Source: Pseudomonas sp. B21-040
GTDB lineage: Bacteria; Pseudomonadota; Gammaproteobacteria; Pseudomonadales; Pseudomonadaceae
NCBI RefSeq assembly: GCF_024748695.1
Contig: NZ_CP087176.1
Span: forward strand, 4,333,501 to 4,397,500
DNA: 64,000 nucleotides
Direction: 5' to 3'
The position numbers were made by a program, and so were the translations under genes. The notes under the pieces were generated by a model that had not been told where the DNA came from, did not search any database, and saw nothing but the letters and a program-made list of their open reading frames with translations. Below, piece after piece: positions 18,577 to 28,654 of the stretch. Positions within the stretch are counted from its first letter, which is position 1. Every line of letters begins with the position of its first letter.

Positions 18577-19898
18577 TATTTTCTCCGCTGCCGGGGGCTT
18601 AAACGATCGAGTTTGGCCAGGTGATTGAGCTTTTCACCAATCTTCAATTCCAGGCCACGCGGCACCGGCTGATAGAACGGAATCGGGTCCAGCTCTTCCG
18701 GGAAATAATCTTCGCCGGCGGCATAGGCGTCCGGTTCATCGTGGGCATAGCGGTATTCATCGCCATAACCCAACTGCTTCATCAGTTTGGTCGGCGCATT
18801 GCGCAGATGCAGCGGCACCTCCAGCGAGCCGTGTTCGGCGGCGGCGCGCAGTGCGGTCTTGAAGCCCATATACACCGCATTGCTTTTCGGCGCACAAGCC
18901 AGATAGGTGATGGCCTGGGCCACCGCCAGCTCGCCTTCGGGGCTGCCCAGACGTTCCTGCACTTCCCACGCCGCCAGGCACAGGCTCAGGGCGCGCGGGT
19001 CGGCGTTGCCAATATCTTCGCTGGCCATGCGCACCACACGCCGCGCCAGGTACAGCGGATCGCACCCGCCGTCGATCATCCGCGCGAACCAATACAGCGC
19101 GCCATCGGGGTTGGAACCCCGTACGGATTTATGCAGCGCCGAAATCTGGTCGTAGAACGCTTCGCCGCCCTTGTCGAAACGTCGACGGGTATCGCCGAGC
19201 AGACTTTGCAGCAGGTCGGTACCGATCTCGCTGTTGTCTTCGGCCAGGTCAGAGGCATTTTCCAACAGGTTGAGCAGCCGCCGGCCATCGCCATCGGCGG
19301 CAGACAACAGCATCTGGAAGCCTTCATCGCTGAGGCTCAGTTGCCGTTTGCCCAGACCACGCTCTTCAGTCAGTGCGCGTTGCACCAACTTGCGCAGGGC
19401 CGCTTCGTCGAGGCTTTTGAGCACATAGACGCGTGCCCGGGAGAGCAACGCGTTATTGAGTTCGAAAGAGGGGTTTTCGGTGGTCGCACCAATGAAAATC
19501 AACGTGCCGTCTTCAACGTACGGCAGGAATGCATCCTGCTGCGATTTGTTGAAGCGGTGCACCTCATCAACGAACAGGATGGTGCGCCGGCCGTACTGCC
19601 CGGCCTGTTGCTTGGCGATTTCCACCGCCTGACGGATTTCCTTGACGCCGGCCAGCACGGCCGAGACCGTTTCGAAGTGCGCATCCGAGACTTCCGCCAA
19701 CAGCCGCGCCAGGGTGGTTTTGCCCACACCTGGCGGGCCCCAGAAAATCATCGAGTGCAGGGCTCCCTGCTCCAGGGCTTCGCGCAATGGCTTGCCGCGA
19801 GCGAGCAGGTGTTCCTGACCGACGTACTCGTCCAGATTGGCTGCTCGCAAGCGAGCGGCCAAGGGTTGAGCGATCGGGGCACTGCGAAACAGGTCCAT
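18576..19898 (-). CDS. rarA: Replication-associated recombination protein RarA (MgsA)
   Basis: The 440-residue AAA+ ATPase has Walker A ([15 protein letters not shown], about residues 52-66), Walker B ([16 protein letters not shown]) and a sensor 1 [12 protein letters not shown]. The C-terminal part with [31 protein letters not shown] fits the MgsA tetramerisation domain. The protein acts at stalled replication forks with SSB. It is the first gene of the rarA-crcB-serS-cysG run, 137 bases downstream of lolA. Confidence 0.96.
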
Positions 19899-19933
19899 GA
19901 CGTACTGTTGAAACCTCTATTTTGCCGATCATT

Positions 19934-20029
19934 AACCCTGTAGGAGTGAGCCTGCTCGCGATTCGATGGGTCAGACAGTGAAGCGGTGACTGACCCATCG
20001 AATCGCGAGCAGGCTCGCTCCTACAGGTT
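19934..20029. repeat. Long near-perfect inverted REP pair between lolA and rarA
   Basis: About 38 bases on the left (from AACCCTGTAGGAGTGAGCCT) are mirrored on the right (ending AGGCTCGCTCCTACAGGTT), enclosing a 17-base loop near AGACAGTGAAGCGG. The unit is the same REP type as at 11721-11820. Between two same-strand genes it can form a strong cruciform or RNA hairpin and may limit read-through from lolA into rarA. Confidence 0.85.
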
Positions 20030-20035
20030 AAGCGT

Positions 20036-20659
20036 TTATTCCTGGATTACATCGGCACCCTTGGGGATGTCGAACTTGAACTTGGACGCAGGAACCGCTT
20101 CGTTGGCCTTCACGCCGGTGAACAGGATATTGGTGCGCTGACCGACGCTGTCGATCATTTGCATGTCGTTGAGCAAACCATTGCGGAACGACAGGCGCAG
20201 GCTGTCGAACAAGGTGTCCTTGGTTTTCGGCTTCAAGGTGAAATCAATCACGCCGCCGGCTTCCTTGGCGCTGATCTCGAAGCTCTGGCTGATCTTCGAC
20301 ACATCACCGGACAGCAGCAGCGCCGGAGTCTGGGTCAGACGCATGTCGAGGGTCTTGATAGTGACCTGCTCCAGATCCGGGTCCCACAAGGTGACTTTTT
20401 TGCCATCGGAGACCATGGTCTGCTCGGCCGGCGCATTGGTGTGCCAGTAGAACAGGCCCGGACGCTGGAGGGTCATATCGCCGGTGGTTTCTTGCAGTTG
20501 GGTGCCACTGCCATCAAGCGTCAACTGGGAGAAGCGTGCGGTCAGGGTCTGGGATTTTTCCAGCAATTGAGTCAAACGCGCCACGTCTTTGTCATCGGCG
20601 TGGGCCGAGAGCGTGGTCAAAGCCAGTACCGGCAGCAACAGCATGCGGATAAGACGCAT
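20036..20659 (-). CDS. lolA: Outer-membrane lipoprotein carrier protein LolA
   Basis: The 207-residue product starts with a signal peptide ([21 protein letters not shown]) and has the LolA beta-barrel pattern: [32 protein letters not shown] and [18 protein letters not shown]. It shuttles lipoproteins through the periplasm from LolCDE to LolB. It lies 68 bases after ftsK on the minus strand, the usual ftsK-lolA-rarA order in Pseudomonas and relatives. Confidence 0.97.
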   Translation of the reverse strand: MRLIRMLLLPVLALTTLSAHADDKDVARLTQLLEKSQTLTARFSQLTLDGSGTQLQETTGDMTLQRPGLFYWHTNAPAEQTMVSDGKKVTLWDPDLEQVTIKTLDMRLTQTPALLLSGDVSKISQSFEISAKEAGGVIDFTLKPKTKDTLFDSLRLSFRNGLLNDMQMIDSVGQRTNILFTGVKANEAVPASKFKFDIPKGADVIQE

Positions 20660-20727
20660 GGGAGTCCTCTTGATATTCGTGGGGGATGCGAGTGGCGCGT
20701 CACTGCGCCACCCTGCTTCAAATCAAA

Positions 20728-23136
20728 TCAGTCGCGTACCGGGCCAGGCGCCAGGACTTCACGCGAACCGTTGGTGTTCATGGACGTCACGACCCCGGCC
20801 ATTTCCATGGCTTCGATCATGCGTGCGGCGCGGTTGTAGCCAATTTTCAGTTTGCGCTGAACCGCAGAAATGGACGCACGACGGCTTTCCAGGACGAACT
20901 GCACTGCTTCGTCGTACAAGGCGTCGGCTTCAGGATCGTCGCCGTCGCCGCCACCGCTGCTGCCTTCGAAGCCACTGCCGGCCTCTTCGACACCGTTGAG
21001 GATGTCGTCGTTGTATTCAGGTGCACCGCGCAGCTTCCAGGCTTCCACGACGCGGTGAACTTCATCATCGGACACGAAGGCGCCGTGAACACGAATCGGC
21101 AGGCTGGTGCCAGGCGGCATATACAGCATGTCACCGTGACCCAGCAGTTGCTCGGCGCCACCCTGGTCGATGATGGTCCGGGAGTCGATCTTGCTCGACA
21201 CCTGGAACGCCATGCGCGTGGGGATGTTGGCCTTGATCAGGCCGGTGATCACGTCAACCGACGGACGCTGGGTCGCGAGGATCAAGTGGATACCGGCGGC
21301 ACGAGCCTTCTGGGCGATACGGGCGATCAGCTCTTCCACCTTCTTGCCGACGATCATCATCATGTCGGCAAATTCGTCGACGACCACGACGATGGTCGGC
21401 AGCTTGGTCAGCAGCGGGGCTTCGTCGTGAATGCTTTCGCGCTTGTACAGCGGATCGGTCAGCGGCGTGCCGGCGTCCTGGGCTTCCTTGACCTTGGCGT
21501 TGAAGCCGGACAGGTTACGCACGCCCATCTTCGCCATCAGTTTGTAGCGACGCTCCATCTCCGCCACGCTCCAGCGCAGGGCGTTGGCCGCGTCCTTCAT
21601 GTCGGTCACGACCGGGCACAGCAAATGCGGAATGCCTTCGTAGATCGACAGTTCAAGCATTTTCGGGTCAATCATGATCAGCTTGGCGTCTTCCGGGCCA
21701 GACTTGAACAGGATCGACAGGATCATGGCGTTCACACCCACCGACTTACCGGAACCGGTGGTACCCGCCACCAGCAGGTGAGGCATTTTTGCCAGGTCAG
21801 TGATGACCGGCTTGCCACCGATGTCATGACCCAGAGCCAGGGTAACCGGCGATTTGAAGTTGTCGTACTCGGGAGTCGACAGTACTTCGGAAAAGCGCAC
21901 GATCTGGCGGTCTTCATTGGGAATCTCGATACCGACGGTGGTCTTGCCGGGAATCACCTCAACCACACGCACGCTGGTCACGGCCAGGGAACGCGCCAGG
22001 TCTTTCGCCAGGTTGGAAATGCGGCTGACTTTCACACCGGCGGCCGGTTGAATTTCGTAACGGGTAATCACCGGGCCCGGGTGAATCGAATCCACCGTGA
22101 CTTCGACGCCGAACTCCTTGAGCTTGATTTCCAGCAAATGGCCAACCGCGGCCAGGGATTCGGGCGAGTAATTGAGTTGTTTTTTTTCTGCGGGGTCGAG
22201 AATCGAGATCGGCGGCAAGGTGCCTTCCACCGCACTGTCGACGAACAATGGGGCCTGTTTCTCTTTTTCCACACGCTTGCTCGGTGCCACCGGCTTCGGC
22301 GGGGCTGGCGCGATGACGGGTGGTACCTGCTTTTCGCGTTCCGACATGTGCTTGCTCAGGGCCTGCTCACGTTCGATCAGGCGCTCCTTGACCTTGGCCT
22401 GCTCGCGCTTGTCGGTGACGGTCGGCGCGACCACGTCATGGACGCGATCATCAACTTCACGCAGCTGCGCAACCAGTTGCTTGCGCTCGGTACGAGCCGC
22501 CCACCAGCGATTGGCCGCGCCCTGGAACAGCTCGAACAGGTCGAGGGTAATCTTGCCGGTGACGTCCATCACCTTGAACCACGACAGGTCGGTGAACACC
22601 GTCAGGCCGAACAGGAACAGCGCGATGAACAGCAGTGTGCTGCCCTGGATATTCAGCGCATTCCTGGCCAGATCGCCGAGGCTTTCGCCCAAAGCACCGC
22701 CAGCGCCCGCCGGCAGACCGGTGGCAGCGTGAAAATGGATGTGCGCCAACGCCGCGCCGGACAGCACCAGGAACACCAGGCCGATCAGGCGCCAGGAGAA
22801 CAGCCAGCCACTCCATTGCCACGGCTCGTGACGCTGACGGAAGATCTGATACACCTTGACCGCCAGCAGCAACGGGAAAATGTAGGCGAAGTAACCCAGC
22901 ACCATGAACAGGATGTCGGCGCTGTAGGAACCAGCCGGCCCCCCGAAGTTCTGCACGTCATCAATCTTGCTGTTATGGCTCCAGCCCGGATCGTCCTTGC
23001 CGTAGGTCAGCAAGGCCATCATCAGGAACAGGCACAAGGCACCGATGGCGATCAATGCACCTTCCTTGAGCCGGTAGTGCAAATGCTGGCGCCAGAGTGG
23101 AACGACTGTTTTGGGTGCTGCGGTGGATTTCTTCAA
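20728..23136 (-). CDS. ftsK: DNA translocase FtsK
   Basis: The 802-residue product has four or five N-terminal membrane spans (residues about 25-200), a Pro/Lys-rich linker, the RecA-like motor with Walker [16 protein letters not shown] (about residue 460) and Walker [17 protein letters not shown]-terminal gamma winged helix ([27 protein letters not shown]) recognises KOPS. It anchors at the septum and pumps the chromosome termini, activating XerCD. The start appears to be a TTG (23134-23136) giving [13 protein letters not shown] lies about 12 bases before it, which is long. Confidence 0.97.
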   Translation of the reverse strand: MKKSTAAPKTVVPLWRQHLHYRLKEGALIAIGALCLFLMMALLTYGKDDPGWSHNSKIDDVQNFGGPAGSYSADILFMVLGYFAYIFPLLLAVKVYQIFRQRHEPWQWSGWLFSWRLIGLVFLVLSGAALAHIHFHAATGLPAGAGGALGESLGDLARNALNIQGSTLLFIALFLFGLTVFTDLSWFKVMDVTGKITLDLFELFQGAANRWWAARTERKQLVAQLREVDDRVHDVVAPTVTDKREQAKVKERLIEREQALSKHMSEREKQVPPVIAPAPPKPVAPSKRVEKEKQAPLFVDSAVEGTLPPISILDPAEKKQLNYSPESLAAVGHLLEIKLKEFGVEVTVDSIHPGPVITRYEIQPAAGVKVSRISNLAKDLARSLAVTSVRVVEVIPGKTTVGIEIPNEDRQIVRFSEVLSTPEYDNFKSPVTLALGHDIGGKPVITDLAKMPHLLVAGTTGSGKSVGVNAMILSILFKSGPEDAKLIMIDPKMLELSIYEGIPHLLCPVVTDMKDAANALRWSVAEMERRYKLMAKMGVRNLSGFNAKVKEAQDAGTPLTDPLYKRESIHDEAPLLTKLPTIVVVVDEFADMMMIVGKKVEELIARIAQKARAAGIHLILATQRPSVDVITGLIKANIPTRMAFQVSSKIDSRTIIDQGGAEQLLGHGDMLYMPPGTSLPIRVHGAFVSDDEVHRVVEAWKLRGAPEYNDDILNGVEEAGSGFEGSSGGGDGDDPEADALYDEAVQFVLESRRASISAVQRKLKIGYNRAARMIEAMEMAGVVTSMNTNGSREVLAPGPVRD

Positions 23137-24403
<1,267 letters not shown>

Positions 24404-24467
24404 CGGCACACTTTAAGGCGGGCCTAGCAGCCCGCCACCGCCCTCCCCTTCTGCAAGCCCGGATGCC

Positions 24468-25148
24468 ATGCTGACTTGGTTACAACGCAATACCCTGACC
24501 TTCCCCCCGCTGGAAAAAGCCATGCGCGACCCCAACGGGCTGCTGGCGGCGGGTGGCGATCTGTCTGCCGATCGTCTGATTCAAGCCTATCGCCACGGTT
24601 GTTTTCCGTGGTTTTCCGAGGGCCAGCCCATTCTCTGGTGGTCGCCAGATCCACGCACCGTGCTGTTTCCCGACGAACTGCATGTTTCCCGCAGCCTGGC
24701 CAAATTTCTGCGTCAACAGCGCTATACCGTGACCTTCGATCAGGATTTCACCGCCGTCATCCGCGCGTGCGCCGCACCGCGTGATTACGCCGACGGCACC
24801 TGGATCACCCAAGCCATGCAGGACGCTTACACTGAACTGCACAGGCGTGGCCATGCCCATTCGGTGGAAGTCTGGGATCAGGACGAGCTGGTCGGCGGAC
24901 TCTACGGCCTGGCGATGGGACAGCTGTTCTTCGGCGAGTCCATGTTCAGCCGAGCCGATAACGCCTCGAAATTTGGTTTTGCGACGCTCGTACGGCACCT
25001 GAAAGACTCGGGGTTTGTGCTGATCGACTGCCAGATGCCGACCGACCATCTGCACAGCCTTGGCGCCCGGGCGATTCCTCGCCGTGAATTTGCCGGCTAT
25101 CTGGCGCAACACCTGGATCAACCCAACCGCGCCACATGGGTTTCCTGA
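24468..25148 (+). CDS. aat: Leucyl/phenylalanyl-tRNA--protein transferase
   Basis: The 226-residue product carries [38 protein letters not shown], the hallmark of Aat, and [20 protein letters not shown]. The enzyme adds Leu or Phe to N-terminal Lys/Arg of proteins, turning them into N-degrons for ClpS-ClpAP, both encoded about 4-6 kb downstream in this window. Sixty-four bases separate it from trxB and 57 from bpt. Confidence 0.96.
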   Translation: MLTWLQRNTLTFPPLEKAMRDPNGLLAAGGDLSADRLIQAYRHGCFPWFSEGQPILWWSPDPRTVLFPDELHVSRSLAKFLRQQRYTVTFDQDFTAVIRACAAPRDYADGTWITQAMQDAYTELHRRGHAHSVEVWDQDELVGGLYGLAMGQLFFGESMFSRADNASKFGFATLVRHLKDSGFVLIDCQMPTDHLHSLGARAIPRREFAGYLAQHLDQPNRATWVS

Positions 25149-25205
25149 GCGGCTTTTGCGCGTGTGGCTTACACTTAATTCACAAGCTTATTCCGAGGGT
25201 TGATC

Positions 25206-25913
25206 ATGACCGAGTTGGCGCGTTTGAAGTTTTATGCCACTCAGCCCCACTCTTGCAGCTATCTGCCAGATGAACAGGCCACGACCCTGTTTCTCGACCC
25301 TAGCCAGCCCATGGACGTGCATGTCTACGCAGATTTGTCTGAAATGGGTTTTCGGCGCAGCGGCGATCATCTCTACCGGCCTCATTGCCAAAACTGCAAT
25401 GCGTGCGTGCCGGCGCGCATCCCCGTGGCGCAATTCACCCCCAACCGCCAACAGAAACGTATCTTCAAACGCAACGCCGACCTGCAGGTCCGCCCCGCCA
25501 AGGCACAGTTCAGCGAAGAGTATTTCGACCTCTATCAGCGCTACATCGAACAGCGTCACGCCGACGGCGATATGTACCCGCCGAGTCGCGATCAGTTTTC
25601 GACCTTCCTGGTTCGCGACCTGCCGTTCTCGCGCTTCTATGAGTTTCGCCTTGAAGGCCGACTGCTCGCGGTAGCCGTCACCGATTTACTGCCCAACGGT
25701 CTGTCGGCGGTTTATACCTTTTACGAACCCGATGCAGAACGCCGTAGCCTGGGGCGATACGCGATCCTCTGGCAGATTGCCGAGACCCGACGCCTCGGAC
25801 TGGAAGCCGTCTACCTCGGCTACTGGATCAAAAACTGCAAAAAAATGAGCTACAAGACCCAATATCGCCCAATCGAGCTACTGATTAATCAACGCTGGGT
25901 CATCCTGAACTAG
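25206..25913 (+). CDS. bpt: Aspartate/glutamate leucyltransferase Bpt (arginyltransferase family)
   Basis: The 235-residue product has the N-terminal ATE domain with the cysteine pattern [15 protein letters not shown] and the C-terminal domain with [19 protein letters not shown]. Bacterial members attach Leu to proteins starting with Asp or Glu; older annotations call them arginyltransferase (ate). Together with Aat it feeds the ClpS N-degron route. The start at 25206 ([10 protein letters not shown]) is preferred for its family N-terminus. Confidence 0.94.
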
Positions 25914-26013
25914 AACCCCTTGGCTTAAACCCCATTTTTCGGGCACAATGCACGCCGCTTTTGCCTGGCGCAGTTGCACCGGGCCATTCATTGGACACCG
26001 AGGGCTTTACTGC

Positions 26014-26232
26014 ATGTCGAAAGAAGACAGCTTCGAAATGGAAGGCACTGTCGTCGACACCCTGCCCAACACCATGTTTCGTGTGGAGTTGGAAAATGGG
26101 CACGTCGTAACCGCGCATATCTCCGGCAAGATGCGCAAGAACTACATTCGTATTCTTACCGGCGACAAAGTGCGCGTCGAGCTGACGCCCTATGACTTGA
26201 GCAAAGGGCGCATCACTTACCGCGCTCGCTAA
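26014..26232 (+). CDS. infA: Translation initiation factor IF-1
   Basis: The 72-residue S1-like OB-fold protein [20 protein letters not shown] matches IF-1 over its full length ([32 protein letters not shown]). It binds the ribosomal A site during initiation. It is about 100 bases downstream of bpt, and a clear intrinsic terminator follows. Confidence 0.98.
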
Positions 26233-26245
26233 TCAAGTCAATACA

Positions 26246-26276
26246 AAACGCCCGGCTCTGCCGGGCGTTTTTGTTT
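26246..26276 (+). terminator. infA terminator
   Basis: AAACGCCCGG pairs with CCGGGCGTTT, followed by TTGTTT. It lies 14 bases after the infA stop. Confidence 0.9.
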
Positions 26277-26290
26277 GCCTGCGATTTGGT

Positions 26291-26317
26291 GGGGTTTTGG
26301 GTTTTGGGTTTTGGGTG
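26291..26317. repeat. Short TTTTGGG heptamer repeat
   Basis: Three to four tandem copies of a GGTTTTG heptamer occur just before the left arm of the large inverted repeat. Guanine runs of this spacing could form a quadruplex on the plus strand. Confidence 0.7.
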
Positions 26318-26598
26318 TATATCCGTTGCTGCGGTGATGGCTGATTATGGTTTCGCTCTTACAGCGAGTCCCTTTTTCAAACGCCAAAAAGGAACCAAAA
26401 GGCTTTGCCCCGGCGTACGGCACTTCGCTAAAGCTCAGTGTTCCCTCGCTACGGTATCCATCAGGGGACATCGCCTACGGTCTGCTTCGCTACGACCTCC
26501 TCTCGATGTGTGCGGCTTCGCCGCACGGCGCTACGCGCCTAATCCCCTGATGAACACCTACGCTCGGCCTGCCGAAGGGGCAAAAGATCAAAATCAAG
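26314..26598 (+). repeat. Left arm of a large diverged inverted repeat
   Basis: The arm begins GGTGTATATCCGTTGCTGCGG and runs to GGGGCAAAAGATCAAAATC. It corresponds in inverted orientation to 26709-27001, with shared landmarks TATCCATC, GGTCTGCTTCGCTACGACCT and GAAGGGGC. The two arms differ by many substitutions and small indels. Short reading frames inside it have no support as genes. GATCAA-rich sequence fills 26580-26640 between the arms. Confidence 0.8.
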
Positions 26599-26708
26599 AT
26601 CAACGTCAAAAACCAAAGTCAAAGCAAGATCAAAGATCGCAACCTTCGTCAGCTCCTACATGGAGTTCACGCACACCCGCAAGAGGCCGGCTATCAGGCC
26701 GCCTCGGC

Positions 26709-27001
26709 TGATTTTGATCTGCCCGCCCCTTCGGGAGGCTGAGTGGAGGTATTCATCTGGGGATTGGCGCGCAGCGCCGTTCGACGCAGTCGAACACATT
26801 GCATGTAGGTCGTAGCGAAGCAGACCGGAGGGCAATGCCCCAAGATGGATACCGGAGCGAAGGAACGCCGAGCCCAAGCGAGGGGCCGGACGCTCGGGGC
26901 GAGCGTTTTTTTGCTTACTTTTTTTAGGCGCTTGTAAAAAAAGTGAGTCGCCGTAAGGGCGAAACCCTAAGCAGCCGTTACCGCAGCAACGGATATACAC
27001 C
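26709..27001 (-). repeat. Right arm of the large inverted repeat
   Basis: Read on the minus strand this arm begins GGTGTATATCCGTTGCTGCGG and continues through GGTTTCGCCCTTACGGCGACTC, TCCGGTATCCATC and GGTCTGCTTCGCTACGACCT, in the order of the left arm. Similar intergenic elements occur widely in Pseudomonas genomes from memory. No coding function is supported. Confidence 0.8.
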
Positions 27002-27017
27002 AAATCTAATAGACAAC

Positions 27018-27032
27018 AAAAAGGCGCCCGAA
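27018..27032 (-). terminator. Distal half of the clpA terminator, cut off by the IS element
   Basis: AAAAAGGCGCC (27018-27028) followed by CGAA is the 3' stem and loop, in clpA direction, of a terminator whose other half lies at 28628-28641. Joined across the IS the two halves make AAAAGGCGCC-TTCG-GGCGCCTTTTT, a perfect 10-bp stem with a TTCG loop and T-tract. Confidence 0.8.
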
Positions 27033-27073
27033 CAGACTGTGTGAAAACCTAGCAATCTGCGCAAAGCTCAAAG

Positions 27074-27108
27074 AAAATGCTCCGTATCGAAAGATACGGA
27101 GCATTTTT
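27074..27108. terminator. Hairpin between IS left end and transposase
   Basis: ATGCTCCGTATC pairs with GATACGGAGCAT around a GAAA loop, with A- and T-runs on either side so it can work in both directions. It ends five bases before the transposase ATG and may hide its ribosome binding site or stop incoming transcription. Confidence 0.75.
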
Positions 27109-27112
27109 CGTT

Positions 27113-28531
27113 ATGGCTTACATCCAAGGTGAGTCCCGTAGCCAGACCAGTCTGTTCCCGGTCTCGCTGGAAGAACTGATCCCCGAGGATCATCTCGTTC
27201 GGGTTATTGACCTGTACGTCGCCAAGCTGGATCTGGTGCAACTGGGCTTTGATAAAGCGCTGCCCAAAAGCACAGGTCGTCCTTCTTATGATCCTGCCGA
27301 TCAGCTCAAGCTCTACCTCTATGGCTATTTTCAGCGGATTCGCTCATCGCGGCGTCTCGAAGCCGAGTGCCAGCGCAACATCGAAGTGATGTGGCTGATC
27401 AACCGGCTTAAGCCCGACTTCAAGACCATCGCCGACTTTCGCAAAAACAACAAATCCGCCTTTGTGGCGACGTGCGGTGCCTTCGTCCGGTTTTGCCGCA
27501 TGGCCGGTCTGATCGCAGGAGACTTGGTGGCCATCGACGGCAGCAAGTTTCAGGCAGTCGCTTCCTCGCGGCGCCATATGAACCTCAAGCAACTCAAGCG
27601 TCAGGAAGAAAAACTGGATAAGCGCATCGCTCAGTATCTGGCCGAACTGGATGAGGCTGACAGGCTCGATGCGGGAGAGGTGATTGATCGCGGCGCGATC
27701 AAAACAGCACTGGTGCAGCTTAAAGTTCGCCAGCAGGACAATCAGAGCTGCCAAGCGCTGATGAACTCGATGGGCCTGGAGCAGTTCAACACCCACGAAA
27801 GCGATGCCCGAATGATGCGCACGCCCAAGGGGCCGCGTGTGTCCTATAACGTGCAGAGCGCCGTGGATGCCAAGCATTGCCTGATTCTGCATCATGAGGT
27901 TACCCAGGATGGCGACGACCGCAAGCAACTCGAACCAATGGCTAAAGCCGCCAAAGAACAGCTGGAACAAGATGCCCTGACCGTGACTGCCGATGCCGGC
28001 TACTCCAACGGCCAGCAGTTTCAGGCCTGCGAGGAGGCTGCGATTACCGTTTATGTGCCGCCCAACCGCTCGGTCAATCCTGGTGGTGAGGACTTTTTTG
28101 AGCGCAAAGACTTTATCTACGAAGCCGAACACGATCGTTATCAGTGCCCGGCAGGCAAGTGGTTAACGCTCAAACAGCGCCACAAGGGCGATCGGATCTA
28201 TCAGGCAGATGTCAGCGACTGCGCCGCCTGCCCGCTCAAATCCCAATGCACTGGCGCTCAGCGCCGCTACGTCTCACGCCACGCCCATGAAGAAGCCTTT
28301 GAGCGAATGGAGCAACGAATGCTGGCCCATCCGCAGATGATGGCCAACCGAAGATCCATTGTTGAGCACCCCTTCGGCAACCTGAAGCAATGGCTGTTTG
28401 GCAATGCTCGCTTCCTGTTGCGTCAACTGGAGGGCGCGAGAGCGGAAATGGCCTTGGCAGTGAGTGCCTACAACCTAAAACGCGCAATTAGTGTGCTCGG
28501 GGCCCGCCAATTGATGGCGTTAATGGGCTGA
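27113..28531 (+). CDS. IS1182-family transposase (DDE)
   Basis: The product has 472 residues from MAYIQGESRSQTSLFP. The N-terminal DUF772-type region (YDPADQLKLYLYGYFQRIRSSRRLE) is followed by a DDE catalytic core. Candidate acidic residues are the Asp in DLVAIDGSKF, the Asp in TVTADAGYSN and the Glu in RRSIVEHPFGNLKQW. A cysteine cluster (CAACPLKSQC) lies before the last motif. The reading frame is intact. An upstream in-frame start at 27077 would place the start inside the hairpin and is less likely. Confidence 0.93.
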   Translation: MAYIQGESRSQTSLFPVSLEELIPEDHLVRVIDLYVAKLDLVQLGFDKALPKSTGRPSYDPADQLKLYLYGYFQRIRSSRRLEAECQRNIEVMWLINRLKPDFKTIADFRKNNKSAFVATCGAFVRFCRMAGLIAGDLVAIDGSKFQAVASSRRHMNLKQLKRQEEKLDKRIAQYLAELDEADRLDAGEVIDRGAIKTALVQLKVRQQDNQSCQALMNSMGLEQFNTHESDARMMRTPKGPRVSYNVQSAVDAKHCLILHHEVTQDGDDRKQLEPMAKAAKEQLEQDALTVTADAGYSNGQQFQACEEAAITVYVPPNRSVNPGGEDFFERKDFIYEAEHDRYQCPAGKWLTLKQRHKGDRIYQADVSDCAACPLKSQCTGAQRRYVSRHAHEEAFERMEQRMLAHPQMMANRRSIVEHPFGNLKQWLFGNARFLLRQLEGARAEMALAVSAYNLKRAISVLGARQLMALMG

Positions 28532-28561
28532 AAGGCTTTTTTCGCCTGTCGCCCGCACCAA

Positions 28562-28594
28562 AACAAACGCCCCGAACAAGTCGGGGCGTTTGTT
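28562..28594. terminator. Bidirectional terminator at the IS right end
   Basis: AACAAACGCCCCGA pairs with TCGGGGCGTTTGTT, followed by G/C-rich sequence. It ends transposase transcription and, read on the minus strand, can replace the split clpA terminator. Confidence 0.85.
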
Positions 28595-28627
28595 GGGCCG
28601 GCCTTCAGCGCGTTTTCACACAGTCTG

Positions 28628-28644
28628 CGAAGGCGCCTTTTCGC
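28628..28644 (-). terminator. Proximal half of the clpA terminator
   Basis: On the minus strand GCGAAAAGGCGCCTTCG begins 11 bases after the clpA stop and then meets the IS end. CGAA (plus strand) is the copy of the duplicated loop. See the distal half at 27018-27032. Confidence 0.8.
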
Positions 28645-28654
28645 TTTACAGCCG

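Larger units (their letters stand above)
27033..28627 (+). mobile_element. IS1182-family insertion sequence, complete
   Basis: The 1595-bp element is bounded by 16-bp perfect terminal inverted repeats CAGACTGTGTGAAAAC (27033-27048 and inverted 28612-28627). It is flanked by the direct repeat CGAA (27029-27032 and 28628-28631). It carries a single intact transposase gene and hairpins near both ends. Intact ends, target duplication and open reading frame suggest a recent, possibly active copy. Confidence 0.9.

Noticed and set aside
26271..27003. Small proteins of 65-146 residues inside the inverted repeat
   Set aside because: No ribosome binding sites, and composition follows the repeat; homologous stretches in the two arms do not keep one reading frame.
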